Shown in pieces: positions 11,581 to 22,948 of a DNA stretch of 64,000 nucleotides; positions within the stretch are counted from its first letter, which is position 1; the number at the start of each line of letters is the position of its first letter. The stretch lies in assembly GCF_024139115.2 (NCBI RefSeq), contig NC_085139.1, positions 71,095,203 through 71,159,202 of the forward strand, in the 5' to 3' direction. Below the pieces are notes generated by a model. It was not told the DNA's origin and searched no databases. It saw only the letters and a list, made by a program, of their open reading frames with translations. This DNA is from Armigeres subalbatus (taxonomy: Eukaryota; Arthropoda; Insecta; Diptera; Culicidae). A program made the position numbers and the translations under genes.

Positions 11581-13137
11581 CACGCTTAGATCAGTTTACC
11601 TATTTATGGGTACTTTAATCACCCATATTTGGGTACTGCAAAAATCACTCATATTATGAGTGAAATGTACTGAGAAAATCAGTCAGTTTCACTCAAATTA
11701 TTTGTAATATGACTTTACCAATATATGGGTAAACTAATTAACCCATATTTGGATGAAAAAATAAACATTTGCACCAGAACCACGATCAGACCAACAGATC
11801 AGTTTTGGGAAGTTGGTGATAAAAATTGTAACTGACAAAGTTTCACCAGTTGAAATCATAATTAGCTTCACATTAGCGCCTGTATAATCACCTCTCAGCC
11901 GTTAACGGATACCCATCGAATTAATAGCCGTTGTATGCACCCGGTCAATAGGTGAGTTGAAATAAAGATCCGCTCCTCTAACATTCATGACACTTCCTTC
12001 GTCACCCTAATAGGAACAGCATAAGCCGATGCACCCTTGTAAGAACTGCGCTGCTCGCTTTACAAGGATTTCCGCTGGTGGTCTCGGTCGTGACAGAACT
12101 GACAAAAATCCGGCTTGCGTGTAGCCGACGGCCGGAAATGAAATACCAGCACCCGGTACTCAAAGTGAAGTTCCGATTATTATTGTGATCAGGAGATTCC
12201 CTAACATTGCCGTAAGTGATGCTGGAAGCACATGATTTTTGCTATGATAATCGACCTAATTGCATGTTTCAGGAAATCGATGGCCGCAGCAGAGACTGTT
12301 TCAAGCAGAAACTTCTACGACTGATAGCTGCATTTCGGGCGGCTATAAAACCCATATTGAAACACATCCTATTCCACCCGGTCTTTTAATAACCCAGCGA
12401 ATCAATAAACTGTGATGGCACCAGTGGAGAATTTGAAACAAACGACAACCTGAGGCTTATAGAACGGTTAGAGCATTCCTCCTTTCGAACCACAATGGGG
12501 AATCCGTCGAATCAGCAGCCACCGTATACACAGTTCCAGGTTCAGGTAAGTTTCAATTATTATCCGCATCTCTACAATGGAAATAATGAATCCGTCCTCC
12601 CTGTTAACAGCTGCCAACCGTGGTCAACATAGGGTTTGGTACTACAAAGTGTTCAACGAGATGGAGACCCGATTCGCCCACGCAGCAAGCAGGAATATCC
12701 GGCGACATGTCGACAGCACCAGCTGTTATTTATCTCACCAGAAGCAGCTCCAGCTATTCACGATTTTAAAAGTGGTACGACAATATTTCGTTTTGATCGA
12801 ATAGAAGCTTTAATTATGTACCTATTTTTAACAATGATTAATGTTTCTTGATAATGAACTGAAATGTTTCTTTGATTGTAAAAATTGTAATTGTAAAAAG
12901 GAAATTGTTTCTGTTAAAAATATTCTCAAACATAACGAAAAAAAGCAACTACCCAAATATGGGTGAATTTTACTAATAAACCGCTCCCATCAAAGTACCC
13001 ATATATGGGTGAATCTCAGGGTGAACTGGGTTTACCCATAAATAGGTAAATGGCAATTCACCCATATCTAGGTATAGGCACTTTTTGGTGATTTTAGGTA
13101 CTCTTCACCCATATCTGGGTGAACTGAAGTAAGCGTG
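11581..13137. mobile_element. ACCCATATTTGGGT subterminal-repeat element with gene cargo
   Basis: The ends are inverted copies: CACGCTTAGATCAGTTTACC at the left and, inverted from the right, CACGCTTACTTCAGTTCACC. Inside both ends are clusters of short palindromes of the type ACCCATAT(A/T)TGGGT (about 11,599-11,755 and 12,953-13,125). The middle holds complex sequence with introns (next entry). This architecture, subterminal palindromes around unrelated cargo, fits a non-autonomous DNA transposon. A target duplication was not clear. The superfamily is unassigned. Confidence 0.7.
12495..12769 (+). CDS. Small two-exon gene carried by the ACCCATA element, possibly LITAF-derived
   Basis: An ATG at 12,495 opens a 17-codon exon (MGNPSNQQPPYTQFQVQ). 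It ends at a GTAAGT donor (12,546); the 65-base intron closes with TTAACAG (12,610) and the frame continues for 52 codons to TAA at 12,767-12,769. Upstream, a second GT-AG intron of 61 bases (12,212-12,272) would lie in the 5' UTR. The 69-residue product has a PPxY-type motif (PPYTQ). After exon 2 starts (LPTVVNIGFGTTK), the next frame shows TRFAHAASRNIRRHVDST, which resembles the first CxxC knuckle region of LITAF-domain proteins after frame decay. I infer a captured, truncated LITAF-like gene. The splice structure is directly visible; the family call is tentative. Confidence 0.35.
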
Positions 13138-13298
13138 TGGGTAAGCTGCAATTAGTGGTATTTATGTGTCTTTTGACATCCGTTTTGAAATAATGAATTC
13201 ATGCGGATTGATAAATCCGGGCGTTTCCGAGAAATGTTCAGTTTTTTTTTATTTGACGGGAGTCGTTCACAACGTGTCTTTTTATACAATTCTGTTAA

Positions 13299-13444
13299 GG
13301 GGTCGTTCAATAATGATGTCACAGGTTTAAGGGGGGAGGGGGTCTGAGACTTTGTGACAGTACATATACTAGGTATACAAAAAAGCGTGACAGAGGGGGT
13401 CTAGAAATCCCGAAAAGTAGTGGACGTCATACTTGAATCGCCCC
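13299..13444. mobile_element. 146-base MITE (GGGGTCGTTCA)
   Basis: Terminal inverted repeats GGGGTCGTTCAATAATGATG and, from the right, GGGGCGATTCAAGTATGACG enclose a short sequence with GGGGGGAGGGGGT and AGAGGGGGT runs. It is flanked by TAA on both sides, matching the 3-base TSD of PIF/Harbinger-type elements. Similar G-rich short elements are common in mosquito genomes (knowledge from memory). Confidence 0.75.
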
Positions 13445-14077
13445 TAAAAAGCTAGTTTTACGAAATTGTTTTTTTTCTACAAAAATGTGAATCATTAAAA
13501 AATACATTTGAAGACAACCTTTCACTAGAAACTGAAGGCAAGTTTTACTACTTGTATACAATTAATAAAGTTATACCATTTACAATATGTGTATAAGTAA
13601 ATATCGGTAAGCTGAGAGCAAGCAATGTTCCTTTTGGGGTGTAGCAGCTCAAATCTAATGAAATTGTAACTATGATTGCTTATTACGAATCATTTGATTT
13701 TAATTAACTAAACTGATAAACAGTTATTTAACATCATTTCAGCATGTCCGGCAATCGAAGCAATTGTAAAAACATGCCTCGAAGTCCGGACATACAGAAA
13801 ATGTAATAAAAATTATAAAGCTATGAATTTCCAAGCAATTTCTCTAATTCATGACAAAGAGTGCTATCATATTATGCCAATAAATTACTAATACCCCTTT
13901 CAATTGATAGAATATAGAAAATATGAGCTTAGTTTTTCTAATGTTGAATCTTAAGCTGCATTCTAAGAAAAACGAAATTCACCGTTGATTATGACCTATT
14001 ATGACATACTTTCAACATTTACCTCTAATTTTTAAATTTTTTGTCACAGATCACTGTTTACTTACATTTGTTGAAAT

Positions 14078-16190
14078 TAAGCATATGCGGTATTTCGAAA
14101 AATTTCGTTTCAGGTGGTCCGAAACGAAATTCCGCGGAATTTCGCGGAATTTGTGCATGGCGAAATTTGATTTCTTGATTTCGTTTCGTTTCGTAAAATT
14201 ACAAAAATTTCGCTAGAAAAAACTAGCTTCTAACGAAATTTAACGGAATTCCGCGGAATTTCAAATTAAATTTAAACTTAAACCATACTTTATATTATCA
14301 AAAATTTTGGCTGCGTCGCTGAACAAAATCGTTAAGTTGTTTTCAAAACTTTAGGTTATATTTTTTTGCCTTTCTCGTATACAAAGTATACGTAAAGGCT
14401 ATATGTTCGCTCCAAAAATTAACTTTTTATAGGAGGCCCGGAGGCTCATAGTGTTATATACCAATCGACTCAGTTCGACGAATTGAGGTGATGTCTGTGT
14501 GTGTTTGTATGTGTGTGTGTCTGTGCGCACCCACCAAAAAAAATGTCACTCATTTTCAGGTACTTATCCTTAACCGATTTACTCGCAACAAGTTGCATTC
14601 AACGCAGGATACTCTACCATTGTTTCCTATTGAAAATTGGTCAGATCGGACTATGGGCTCGGAAGTTATGGCCAAAATACCACTTTTTTTTAGAAAAAAT
14701 GAGTAAAAAAATGTCACCCATTTTTCAGGCATTTATCCTTAACCGATCTACTCACAACAAGTTGCATTCGACGCAGCATACTTTACCATTGTTTCCTCTT
14801 GAAAATTGGTCAGATCGGACTATGGGCTCGAAAGTTATGGCCAAAATCAAACTTTTTTATAGAAAAATTGGGTAAAAAAATGTCACTCATTTTCAGGCAC
14901 TTATCCTTAACCGATTTACTCGCAACAAGTTGCATTCGACGCAGAATACTCTCCCATTGTTTCCTATTGAAAATTTGCCACTTCGGACTATGGGCTCAAG
15001 AGTAATGGCCGAAATACTATTTTTATAATATACGAGAAAGGCACCATCACCGCTAGGTGGATTAATCAGGGTTTTTCTATTAACGCTTACTACATAACCC
15101 CAGTCTTAGTCGACAAATCCGTATGAATTTTTCTTCTATAAAACGTCTTCAGTGTATCCAAGATTCAAATTTATGTTTTGTGATATTTTTTACTATTTGT
15201 ACAATATTAATGCGGAATCGATCGTGTTGCTGCTGGTCATGGGACGGCAGGTAGTCCGGGAGACCTTGTTGATGTTGATCGCGCCAGCTAGTGTGGGAGA
15301 ACGCGAAGTGATAAAACTAATGTCTGAATCGAAGAGCATAAAATTATTTAGTGCGGAATCGATCATATCTTAGAAGCTTATTAAACGAAGCACATTGATC
15401 TTGCGTTGGGTTGATTTGAAACATAGTTTTCGTCTTCTTGTTTTCAAAATATCTTCGTTTCCAATAAATATTTAGTCGCTTACCTTCTCTACTAACGAAC
15501 GATTCCTTTCCCGTAGCGCTCACGGAGATGCAGAGCATTCCTCGGTATTTTATAACAATGAGTGTTAAACTATTTTTTCTCTCCTAATCCTAAATTGACT
15601 GTAAGGACGTGACTAGCATCGTTATTGGCCATGAATTGGAAACTCCGAAGCAAGTATACAATAAGAAAATTTTTGTTGTAGCCCAAGAATATTATTTGAT
15701 TGCTGAACTGTGCATATTTGCTGTTTCTTGGCCAATCAAGATTAGCAACTACGATGTGTACAGTTAATCAAGCTAAGCTCTTCTTTGACTATTTGCACAA
15801 TATGTAAGGAACATTGAAGATTTGTGGGCATTTCTAGATCTTTGCATGGAATTTGCAAAAAAAGTCCAGAACGGGTTGAAATCATTAAAATTATTGAAAG
15901 TTTTTCACTTATGAATGTTTTCAGCTCATACTGACTATAACAGCTGTTCGTACATAATGTTGAATTGCGTACATAATGTAAAATCAATTTAATAAAAATT
16001 CCGCGGAAAAAAAATAAAATTTCGTTTCGTTTCGAAAAAAATCGAATTAAATGAACCTTGATTTCGTATCGTTTCGAAGTCTCGAAAGTAAATCTATATT
16101 TCGTTTCGTTTCGATCCGAATCAACATAGACATTTTAAATTTCGTTTCGTTTCGTTTCGTTAGTGAAAAGTGTGTTATCGCACACCCTTA
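14078..16190 (+). mobile_element. hAT-type non-autonomous element (TTTCGTTTCG family), copy 1
   Basis: The ends are TAAGCATATGCGG and, inverted from the right, TAAGGGTGTGCG. A perfect 8-base TSD, GTTGAAAT, lies at 14,070-14,077 and 16,191-16,198. Eight-base duplications and YARNG-type ends are hallmarks of the hAT superfamily. Both subterminal zones are rich in TTTCGTTTCG and CCGCGGAA motifs. No transposase frame is visible, so it would depend on enzyme made elsewhere. A paralogous copy in opposite orientation lies at 31,339-33,609. Confidence 0.9.
14368..15071. mobile_element. Element with three tandem 168-base repeats, nested in hAT copy 1
   Basis: GCCTTTCTCGTATA at 14,368 and its inverse TATACGAGAAAGGC ending at 15,042 mark the ends, with a further 30-odd bases (..CGCTAGGTGGATTAATCAG) before hAT sequence resumes. 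Inside are three direct repeats starting GTCAC.CATTTT at 14,545, 14,713 and 14,882, each with ACCGAT.TACTC.CAACAAG and GGACTATGGGCTC. The paralogous hAT copy 2 lacks it: the corresponding site near 33,330 runs straight through, proving insertion after the copies diverged. Confidence 0.8.
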
Positions 16191-16328
16191 GTTGAAATGG
16201 TTTCAAGTCCAAGAATCGTTCTCCGCATTGATAACCCAAGAAATACTTGTTGAGATGGTAAATAAAGTCGAATAATAATTGAAGTGTCCGGCTTTCGAAG
16301 CGTCCGGCAATTCGAAGCAAAACGGTAC

Positions 16329-17061
16329 GAGAGGGAGCCATTTAAAATTCCCATATCCAGAAGAATTTACGAGAAACCATTCGAAAATGTGTATATAGAC
16401 GTTTATGTCAAAGACACCGAAAAATTTCTCACACACGTAGATTCTTTTTCAAAATTCGCTCAGATCTATAAAATAATTCACGAAACCGCTGATGAGCTGA
16501 TAGAAACTTTGGCAGGATATTTTAAAACATTTGGACTTCCAAAAATGATCATTTGCGATCCGGCAAAAAGCTCTCATAACGTAAAATTCAAGAACTTTAT
16601 GAAAAATCACAATATTTCACTTCATTTTGCCAGCCAGCCAGTTAGAAATGTACTTGGCAAATAGAAGAAAAGTAGAACACTTAACTCTGTATGAGGGACT
16701 TGCCCTCATCACAGCAATTTACAACGAGTCAAAACACTCGACGACGAATTTGACTCCACGACAAATAATATTTGGAAATTCGACATCTCTAAATTTAGAC
16801 GAAATAAACCTAGCAAAACAGCAGACTATACAAACCGCAAGAGATCAAATTAAAATTTCAGCAGACAATCAGAATGCAAAGTTGCCCACTATGGATTACG
16901 ATAATTTCAAAAAAATGACTAGACCAACGATATTAGTTAAAGAAAAAGCTAAACCTTCACCTGGAGGCCATCGCTATAGACTTATTGAGATAAAAACACA
17001 GACGGACAAGACCGTAACCGACGAAAAAGACATAAAAACTCACAACAAACATACAAAGACT
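16329..17061 (+). pseudogene. Integrase core and C-terminal part
   Basis: Coding resumes directly after the TIR element. The DDE core shows YEKPFENVYIDVYVKD (first Asp region), THVDSFSKFAQ, then LPKMIICDPAKSS (second Asp). Near 16,660 a deletion plus a stop removes the segment that should hold the third acidic residue. The frame continues with a conserved helix (ITAIYNESKHSTTNLTPRQI) and a C-terminal basic region up to a stop at 17,062. With the catalytic Glu region gone, this copy cannot have integrase activity even if the insertion were absent. Confidence 0.85.
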
Positions 17062-17291
17062 TAAGTCCAATTATTCAAAATTTTTACAGACTTTGTCTAT
17101 GAACAACAACAGTACGGACGGACCTCATGATACACGACCTAAACAAGAATCCTTTGGCAATATGAGTCATATCAATCATATCTCTTGAACCAGCTCGTAT
17201 CAGTAATGACTACATCGGATTAGTTCACCGGATCAACCTTAACTTAATAAGCAGAACGGTTCAGGATTTAAATGACCAAGCTCAGGATAGA

Positions 17292-18579
17292 ATGGGTAAT
17301 CAAAGTCTAATGAGTTCTTTACTTAAAACCAAAATTGTAAAATTAAACTTAACTTTCAAGAAATTACAACCCTCTAGAGTTAGAAGATGGGAATCGTTAG
17401 GGAAATTTTGGAAAAACATCTCTGGGAGTCCTGATGCAGAGGACTTGGGAATTATAAACAAAACTTCGAACTCACTTATAGATCAGAATGATAAACAGAT
17501 AAATATTAATCATATTTTTGAAAATAGAATCAATAATATTTCAAATTACATATTAACAATGATGCATAGTATGGATTTATTAACTTCAAGGACTTTAACT
17601 GGTTTCGATATAGTAAATTTCTTGTTTAATATTGACGAACTCATTAAAGAGTTAGAATACATAGAAGAAGCTATAGATTTGTCCAGGCGCAATATACCGA
17701 GCAGCCGAATCATCAGTTTGGCGGAGCTGGAAGCAGTACAGCAGTTCCTAGTGCACCAGGGTCTGGAAACAACTCTTGTAGAAAACGTTCTGGATATCGC
17801 TAGCGCTTATATTATCTACAACAAAGACACTATCGTATACATCCTTAAAGTACCCCGAGTCAAGAATGCGGAATATACCTTGAACTACGTTGAATCAGTA
17901 ATTTTAAACAATATCAGGATTTTCCTGACCTCCCACTATTATTTGAACGGTCCAAGATTATACAGTACCAAATCCCCATGTTATAAATACAGGGACATTC
18001 ATATATGCCCCACGTTGCAATTGGAGCTAGCGACTGAGTGCATCCAACAAATCATGAAAGGTGAAACAGCACAATGCCCTATGGAGAAAGTCTACAAAGG
18101 CAACATCATCAGAAAAGTGGATGACGGTAACATTTTCATCAATAACGCGGATATTCAATTAGCATCCAACTGCTCAAATCAACAACGGGAATTGAAAGGA
18201 TCATTCCTTATAAAATTTTCGAGTTGTACGCTAAAACTAAACGGGGAAGAGTATAGCAACAGCAACATAGAAATTCCAGTAAAACCGTTTATTCCCCACA
18301 CCAACAATAGGAGTAAAGGCAAATTCAACCGTCATCATAAACCGCATTCCTTTAGAGTACTTGCAGGAACTTCATCTGGAACAGGGCAAACACATCAAAC
18401 ATCTCAACCTGACAACGGAAAACCTCCACTGGAACATTCATTTATTCGGATGGCTATCCTTCGGCGGAATATCGACAGTTTCTATACTTCTAATAGCCAT
18501 TTTTGCAGTTTATATAATCATCAATACGCATAGATCAATACGCTGTGGACAGCTTTTCTTCAAAGGGAGGAGCCGTTAG
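17292..18579 (+). pseudogene. env-like third gene of the LTR element
   Basis: A 413-codon frame runs from 17,292, with related coding already visible upstream from about 17,190 after a broken start. It shows a basic RVRR motif near residue 33, typical of furin-type cleavage. This is followed by a glycine-containing hydrophobic stretch (SLGKFWKNISGSPDAEDL) like the conserved start of the membrane-fusion subunit in insect errantivirus/roo-type envelope proteins. A Cys-containing ectodomain follows (SPCYKYRDIHICP). A frameshift near 18,350 moves the membrane anchor (FGGISTVSILLIAIFAVYII) into another frame, ending at 18,579 inside the LTR boundary. No signal peptide is intact. It is a relic of an insect endogenous retrovirus-like gene, not functional. 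Confidence 0.75.
18560..18574 (+). other. Polypurine tract
   Basis: TCAAAGGGAGGAGCC abuts the 3' LTR. The AAAGGGAGGAG core is the plus-strand primer expected directly upstream of the 3' LTR. Confidence 0.75.
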
Positions 18580-18806
18580 GAACCTCTGTCGGTAAATCAC
18601 GCCACGTTGCGCGCCAAGCTTCATACAGGTGTGTAAAGCAATTTTAAATTATAAAAGAGTCAGCGCCACGCGGCTTGGCCTCTTTGTTTTGTTAGCAATA
18701 AGTAGTGTCAGGTAGTTTAAATTGTTGGTCCGGTTACAAATAGATAGTGTAAAAGTGATAATAAAGTTTTTTTTTTAAATTATTCCCGGATGACAACATT
18801 CCTTAC
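18575..18806 (+). repeat. 3' LTR
   Basis: Partner of 7266-7507. It lacks the 12-base GGAAAGCTTGGT segment and carries a longer T-run (about 18,767-18,776). It begins GTTAGGAACC and ends ATTCCTTAC. Confidence 0.9.
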
Positions 18807-20622
18807 TCTAAGTGGTTGATAAACAATTTCAAAAATAGAAGAAAAAAATGAAAAAACATTGTGTTGTCAAGATCGAATGTTGTCAAAATCGAATGGGGTC
18901 TGTGTTGATTATCTTATTACGTTTTCTTAGAAGGGGTCTAAACTATGCAAAAATTACGGTAACAGATGCGCGATCAAATCAACAGTACAGGAAATCCAAA
19001 CAGCAGATAGTCTTGTATTTTGATTGAATAATTATGTTATTGAATTTCCCCTTCAACCACTAATTATAATCATCGTAATGTTGTCCTAAATGCTGATCTA
19101 TCTGAAAATGTTCCATTTCGATACCATCAACGTTATTGGTTGGCAAAACGTTGGTCAAGGCGAAACCCATCATGCACACACACCCAGAAGAACAGGGTCC
19201 AATATGCACCTTTCCATATCAATTTTCGACTGCAACACGTATGATCTGTTTTCTAGCATTCAAATTTAGGACGATTGTGTTTTATTATTTGAACTGGCTT
19301 ATCGTGTAGAGTGCGATGGTATTATTAACACCATTGTTCCTTACTTCTTCTACTGACTACGCTAAAATTACCTCAGGACCAAACATAACTCAACGGCGGA
19401 CCTAAACATTGAACGCGATGAAATTATTGACAGGTCCTGAAGTGGCACTAATTAGCCACACCGCAATGCCCAACAGCATACCACAGAGCTTTCCCACCAT
19501 TCCAACTTAGCTGGCAGCAACAAACTATCCAGCGCGCAACGGCTGACAATACCGCCGACATATCCAAATCGTAGGTATCGTATCAAGCAAGGTGCTGTCG
19601 ACGTGAGGAAGGACTCACTGGCGACCGACAAGGGTAAACAGGGCTCCCTGCGAAGTGCCGATTCCATCTAACTGTTAGCTGAAACAGCTTCCTTGGCCCA
19701 TGTTTACATTCGACGCAGAGCTCCCGGTTGTTGCAGTCGACACATTGAATCCAAGATTGCCAGTCAGTGCTGCAATCAATCCAAGAGCAATACAAACACG
19801 AATCGTGTTTGCTCCCTCGGGTACGCTCCTGAGCGGGTTGACTGACTATTGACAACCATACTCCAGAGCCGTGTCTAGTGAATATTCGTTCCACAGTGGT
19901 AGTGAGGTTCCTTAGGTTCCACTTAATTGGGAACGAAATCCGAGAAAATTAACAACCCGGACGACGGGGTGGTGTATCGCAAATCAAGGCAGTTTCCTAC
20001 GTGTCATCGGCTACGCCCTGGTTCTGCCTACTGCGATGGTGCTCCCAAGCACGATTTCCCATTTGCTGTTCTTTCTACCGTAGTAAAACTCGACTGCAAA
20101 CGGCGTTTGTCTGCTCATCCAAAAGCTATGCGCTCACTAACAGGGAGAGTCGGGTGTACGCCCGCCCAGCTACAAATGGAACGTCGTACTCATCGCCATC
20201 GTCGAACGTGTGCTCAGCAGAGTGCGAAAATAGTTTGTGTCAGCAACACAGAAAAGGTATGAAAACACCATAAAGCTGTGCTTACAAGGAACACACTGGT
20301 GTACTGAAGGTTCTTGTTTGAGGGGTCACAAAACAGCAGTCCTTACTTTGTACTATTAACTGTGTGAAAATGATGCATAAAACAATAAAAAATTATTAGT
20401 TAATAGCACCTAATTGTTCCTTAAAGCGCTACCAAAAACATTTAGAATAGCCCAAATTGTATTGACGTAGTTACAGATATCACGGACATCTTCGAAGGCC
20501 GTGATAACTTCATCAAGGATTTTGAACACGCCTTGCTGACCCTCGACCACTTTGTCGCAGTGGTCGGGCAAGAGTAAGTCATCAATGGTCATGGTCATCA
20601 ATTGAGAGATTTATAAAGTGAC
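18807..20622. other. Unassigned sequence between two elements
   Basis: No gene is recognised. Two short open stretches are Cys-rich: minus strand about 19,583-19,894 (DSCLYCSWIDC, CVDCNNRELCVEC) and plus strand about 20,001-20,273 (VCSAECENSLCQQH). Both resemble zinc-knuckle or small Cys-rich tails, but neither has a supported start, intron or homologue I can name. A 61-residue minus frame at 20,410-20,601 ends right beside the TIR at 20,623 and is also unrecognised. Confidence 0.35.
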
Positions 20623-20645
20623 TACCTAAGTAACCACCAAGCATT
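20623..20645 (+). repeat. Left TIR of the two-gene transposon
   Basis: TACC(T)AAGTAACCAC(C)AAGCATT; differs from the right TIR only at the two bracketed positions. Confidence 0.7.
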
Positions 20646-21086
20646 AGAGTTAGCCCCTGGACAGCCGTTTAATCGCATATCATTAGCTATTTGTTTCTCA
20701 ACAGCATTTTGATTGCAAACTGATCAGTAACTAGCACCATCCGTACAATTCAAGGGTTTGCAGACTTAATGTAGTATCCTCAGTGCTTATCAGTACTACA
20801 ATAGCATTAACGCTGCCGGCTTACTTTTCTTGCTGTCGTTTTGAATGTAACAAAAAAGTAGAAGTATTCATATAAAAATCAGTTCAGAAATGGATAATTT
20901 TGAGAAGTGGTCCAGAATAGTCAAAAATGGTTCATACAGCAGAAGAGTAAAAAAATATAGTGATATTACATTATCCGTATCAGACGTAGGCAAAGAAGGA
21001 AGCACAGATGAAGGAACGATCCATCCTATTCTAAATGACCCAGATATTTGCGAAACGAATGTACAACACAACACATTCCTTGAGTC

Positions 21087-22225
21087 CAGGGTTGTTAATC
21101 GTTAAATTATCGTTATCGCCGATAAAGTTGATTGTGATCAACGTTATCGGTTGCTACGATAACGATGAATCAACTGAATTATTATCGTAGTTCGATAATT
21201 TAACGTAAGTTAACTCGATAATGTTGCGATAATGTGGTTACTAGATTCCGCGAATAAAGTTGGTGTAAAATTTTGACAGAAACCGAGAATGTCAGAGTTA
21301 ATTTTGATTGAAGCGGGGCACTCTAAAATTATTGCTTAATGCCTGCTACTCTACGAAACGATGAGAAGTGAGGTGCTCTGTTGGTGCTTAGTGTTTTTTT
21401 CACTATGCAGCATAGATGTTCCAATAAGAAGATCGCGGAAATTTGCACTACCCAGGCGGACTTAATTCTCTGAAACAGTGACTCTTCAATAGAGTATTAT
21501 GGCTTTCCTTTGCTAATCCTTATCGTAAAAGCAAGAATATACACCTGGAATCGGAACCCATCGGGAATATATTAAGATCCAAGTACTAGAAATTTATTTG
21601 ATGCAGCGATCTATAGTGCTGCATTCCAGGCAGCACCAGTACCGAGTGAACATTCTCTCAACAGATTGGTGGACTAACCTCATCACCTATGATTTGGTTA
21701 GACTAAGGAATTTAGTCTAAACTGTGAGTCATAAAATATTCATATAACTGGGTTCTCCGGATCTTCAAAACGTTTCAAAACGAAGTTTTGTTGATAATGC
21801 TAGATTAAACATAAGTACAGGTAGACATCAAAAATGCTCTCAGATTCTCTACTATGGACAACTTTGACTATGGACAACTTTGCCTATGGACAACTTTAAG
21901 GATTGAACGAAATAATGTTCTGGTCAATTCGATGACCTCCTTGAATCCCAATTTAATTCCAGGATTGCAAGGCGTTTTCGAATATTGTAGGCGATACCAT
22001 ATTTTTAAAATAGACATTGCAAATCCAACTTGTGAATATTTGCACTTTAAACTGTAGTACTTGTTACAGTTAACTCGATAATTATCGATAAATCAACGAA
22101 TACTCGATAACGATAACGTTAATTCAACGCTCATTTTATCGTCAACGAAGCATTATCGTAAAAGCGTTATCGTTATCGAAGTTGGCGTTAAATTAACGAT
22201 GATAATTTATCGATTAACAACCCTG
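21087..22225 (+). mobile_element. hAT element remnant (CAGGGTTGTTAATCG)
   Basis: Termini are CAGGGTTGTTAATCGTTAAA and, inverted from the right, CAGGGTTGTTAATCGATAAA, flanked by a perfect 8-base TSD CTTGAGTC (21,079-21,086; 22,226-22,233). CAGGG ends and an 8-base TSD are classic hAT. Subterminal zones are dense in CGATAA/TTATCG repeats. Near 21,615-21,680 the plus strand reads AAFQAAPVPSEHSL, resembling the conserved C-terminal dimerisation motif (..PxPSER.FS..) of hAT transposases, so this is a deletion derivative of an autonomous element. Confidence 0.9.
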
Positions 22226-22948
22226 CTTGAGTCGCATTCCTTCGATAACGATAACGAAGCCTATTTAGTAGAAATAGTTGAAGATGATGCAAAATCTGCA
22301 ACGCTTGAAGATTATTACAGTACAGACGATGATTCCCTTGATATCGATGTTGGTCATGGCGATTTTGAGTCAGATTTAACGTCGTTTATCCAAAGTTGGA
22401 GTCTGGATCACAAAATACCGCATGTCGCATTGAAGCCTCTATTAGTTCGATTATCTCAATACGACCGGAGTTTGCCTGAAGACCCTCGACGACTTTTGAA
22501 CACTCCTAGGAAGGCGGCTAATATTGTCGACATCGAAGAAGGCCATTATTGACATCATGGAATTGGTAAGTTTCTAAACTATTCGATGGCATGTCAATAC
22601 TATTATTAGGCTCACTTCACAGAAAACTCCCTTCGTTGCACATTCAGCGACCTTGATAATACCAAAAGCATATCGCTCAATATCAACATCGACGGGTTGC
22701 CTTTGTTTTAAAACGGTACAGATCAGGTTTGGCCTATACTGTTCAACGTTCAGGAGAACGTAAGCCTGAAACCTATGATCATAGGAATTTTTCATGGAAA
22801 ATTAAAACCGAAACGAGTAGAAGAATTTTTAGAAACTTTTGTTGAAGAAGCTATTCCAATACTCAAATCTGGCGTAGTAATCAATGGATATTTGTTAAAA
22901 GTCAGCATCCGATCATTCATATGCGATTCATCGGCCAGAGCATATATT

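Larger units (their letters stand above)
10772..16324. mobile_element. TIR DNA element (CCGTTTTG / CCGGAC family) inside integrase
   Basis: This 5.55 kb insertion interrupts the integrase codons K-Y | E-R. The left end reads CGTTTTGACTCGAAGTCCGG and the right end, inverted, CGTTTTGCTTCGAATTGCCG. The target is duplicated: GTAC flanks both sides (10,768-10,771 and 16,325-16,328). A TA duplication with one more TIR base on each side fits equally well. Further GCTTCGAA..CCGGAC motifs recur below the termini (about 10,967-11,036, 13,743-13,790 and 16,283-16,316). Excluding nested insertions its own sequence is about 1.7 kb, with no coding I recognise, so it is probably non-autonomous. Confidence 0.8.
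7266..18806 (+). mobile_element. Gypsy/errantivirus-like LTR retrotransposon, degraded
   Basis: A complete but inactive element in canonical order: 5' LTR, PBS, gag, protease, RT, RNase H, integrase, env-like gene, polypurine tract, 3' LTR. Without the 5.55 kb insertion at 10,772-16,324 it is about 6.0 kb. The domain order (RT and RNase H before integrase) and the env place it with insect Ty3/gypsy errantivirus-type elements. Several frameshifts, stops and deletions disable every gene. The LTRs differ by a 12-base indel, a T-run difference and a handful of substitutions, suggesting a moderately recent insertion. I could not find a TSD: the left flank ends CAGC and the right flank starts TCTA. 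Confidence 0.9.

Noticed and set aside
12577..12851. Single-exon frames of 71-75 codons at the cargo gene
   Set aside because: They ignore the GT-AG intron at 12,546-12,610 and start inside it or in exon 2; the spliced frame is better supported.
7259..18811. Target-site duplication for the LTR element
   Set aside because: CAGC at the left and TCTA at the right do not match; shifting the LTR borders by one or two bases does not produce one.
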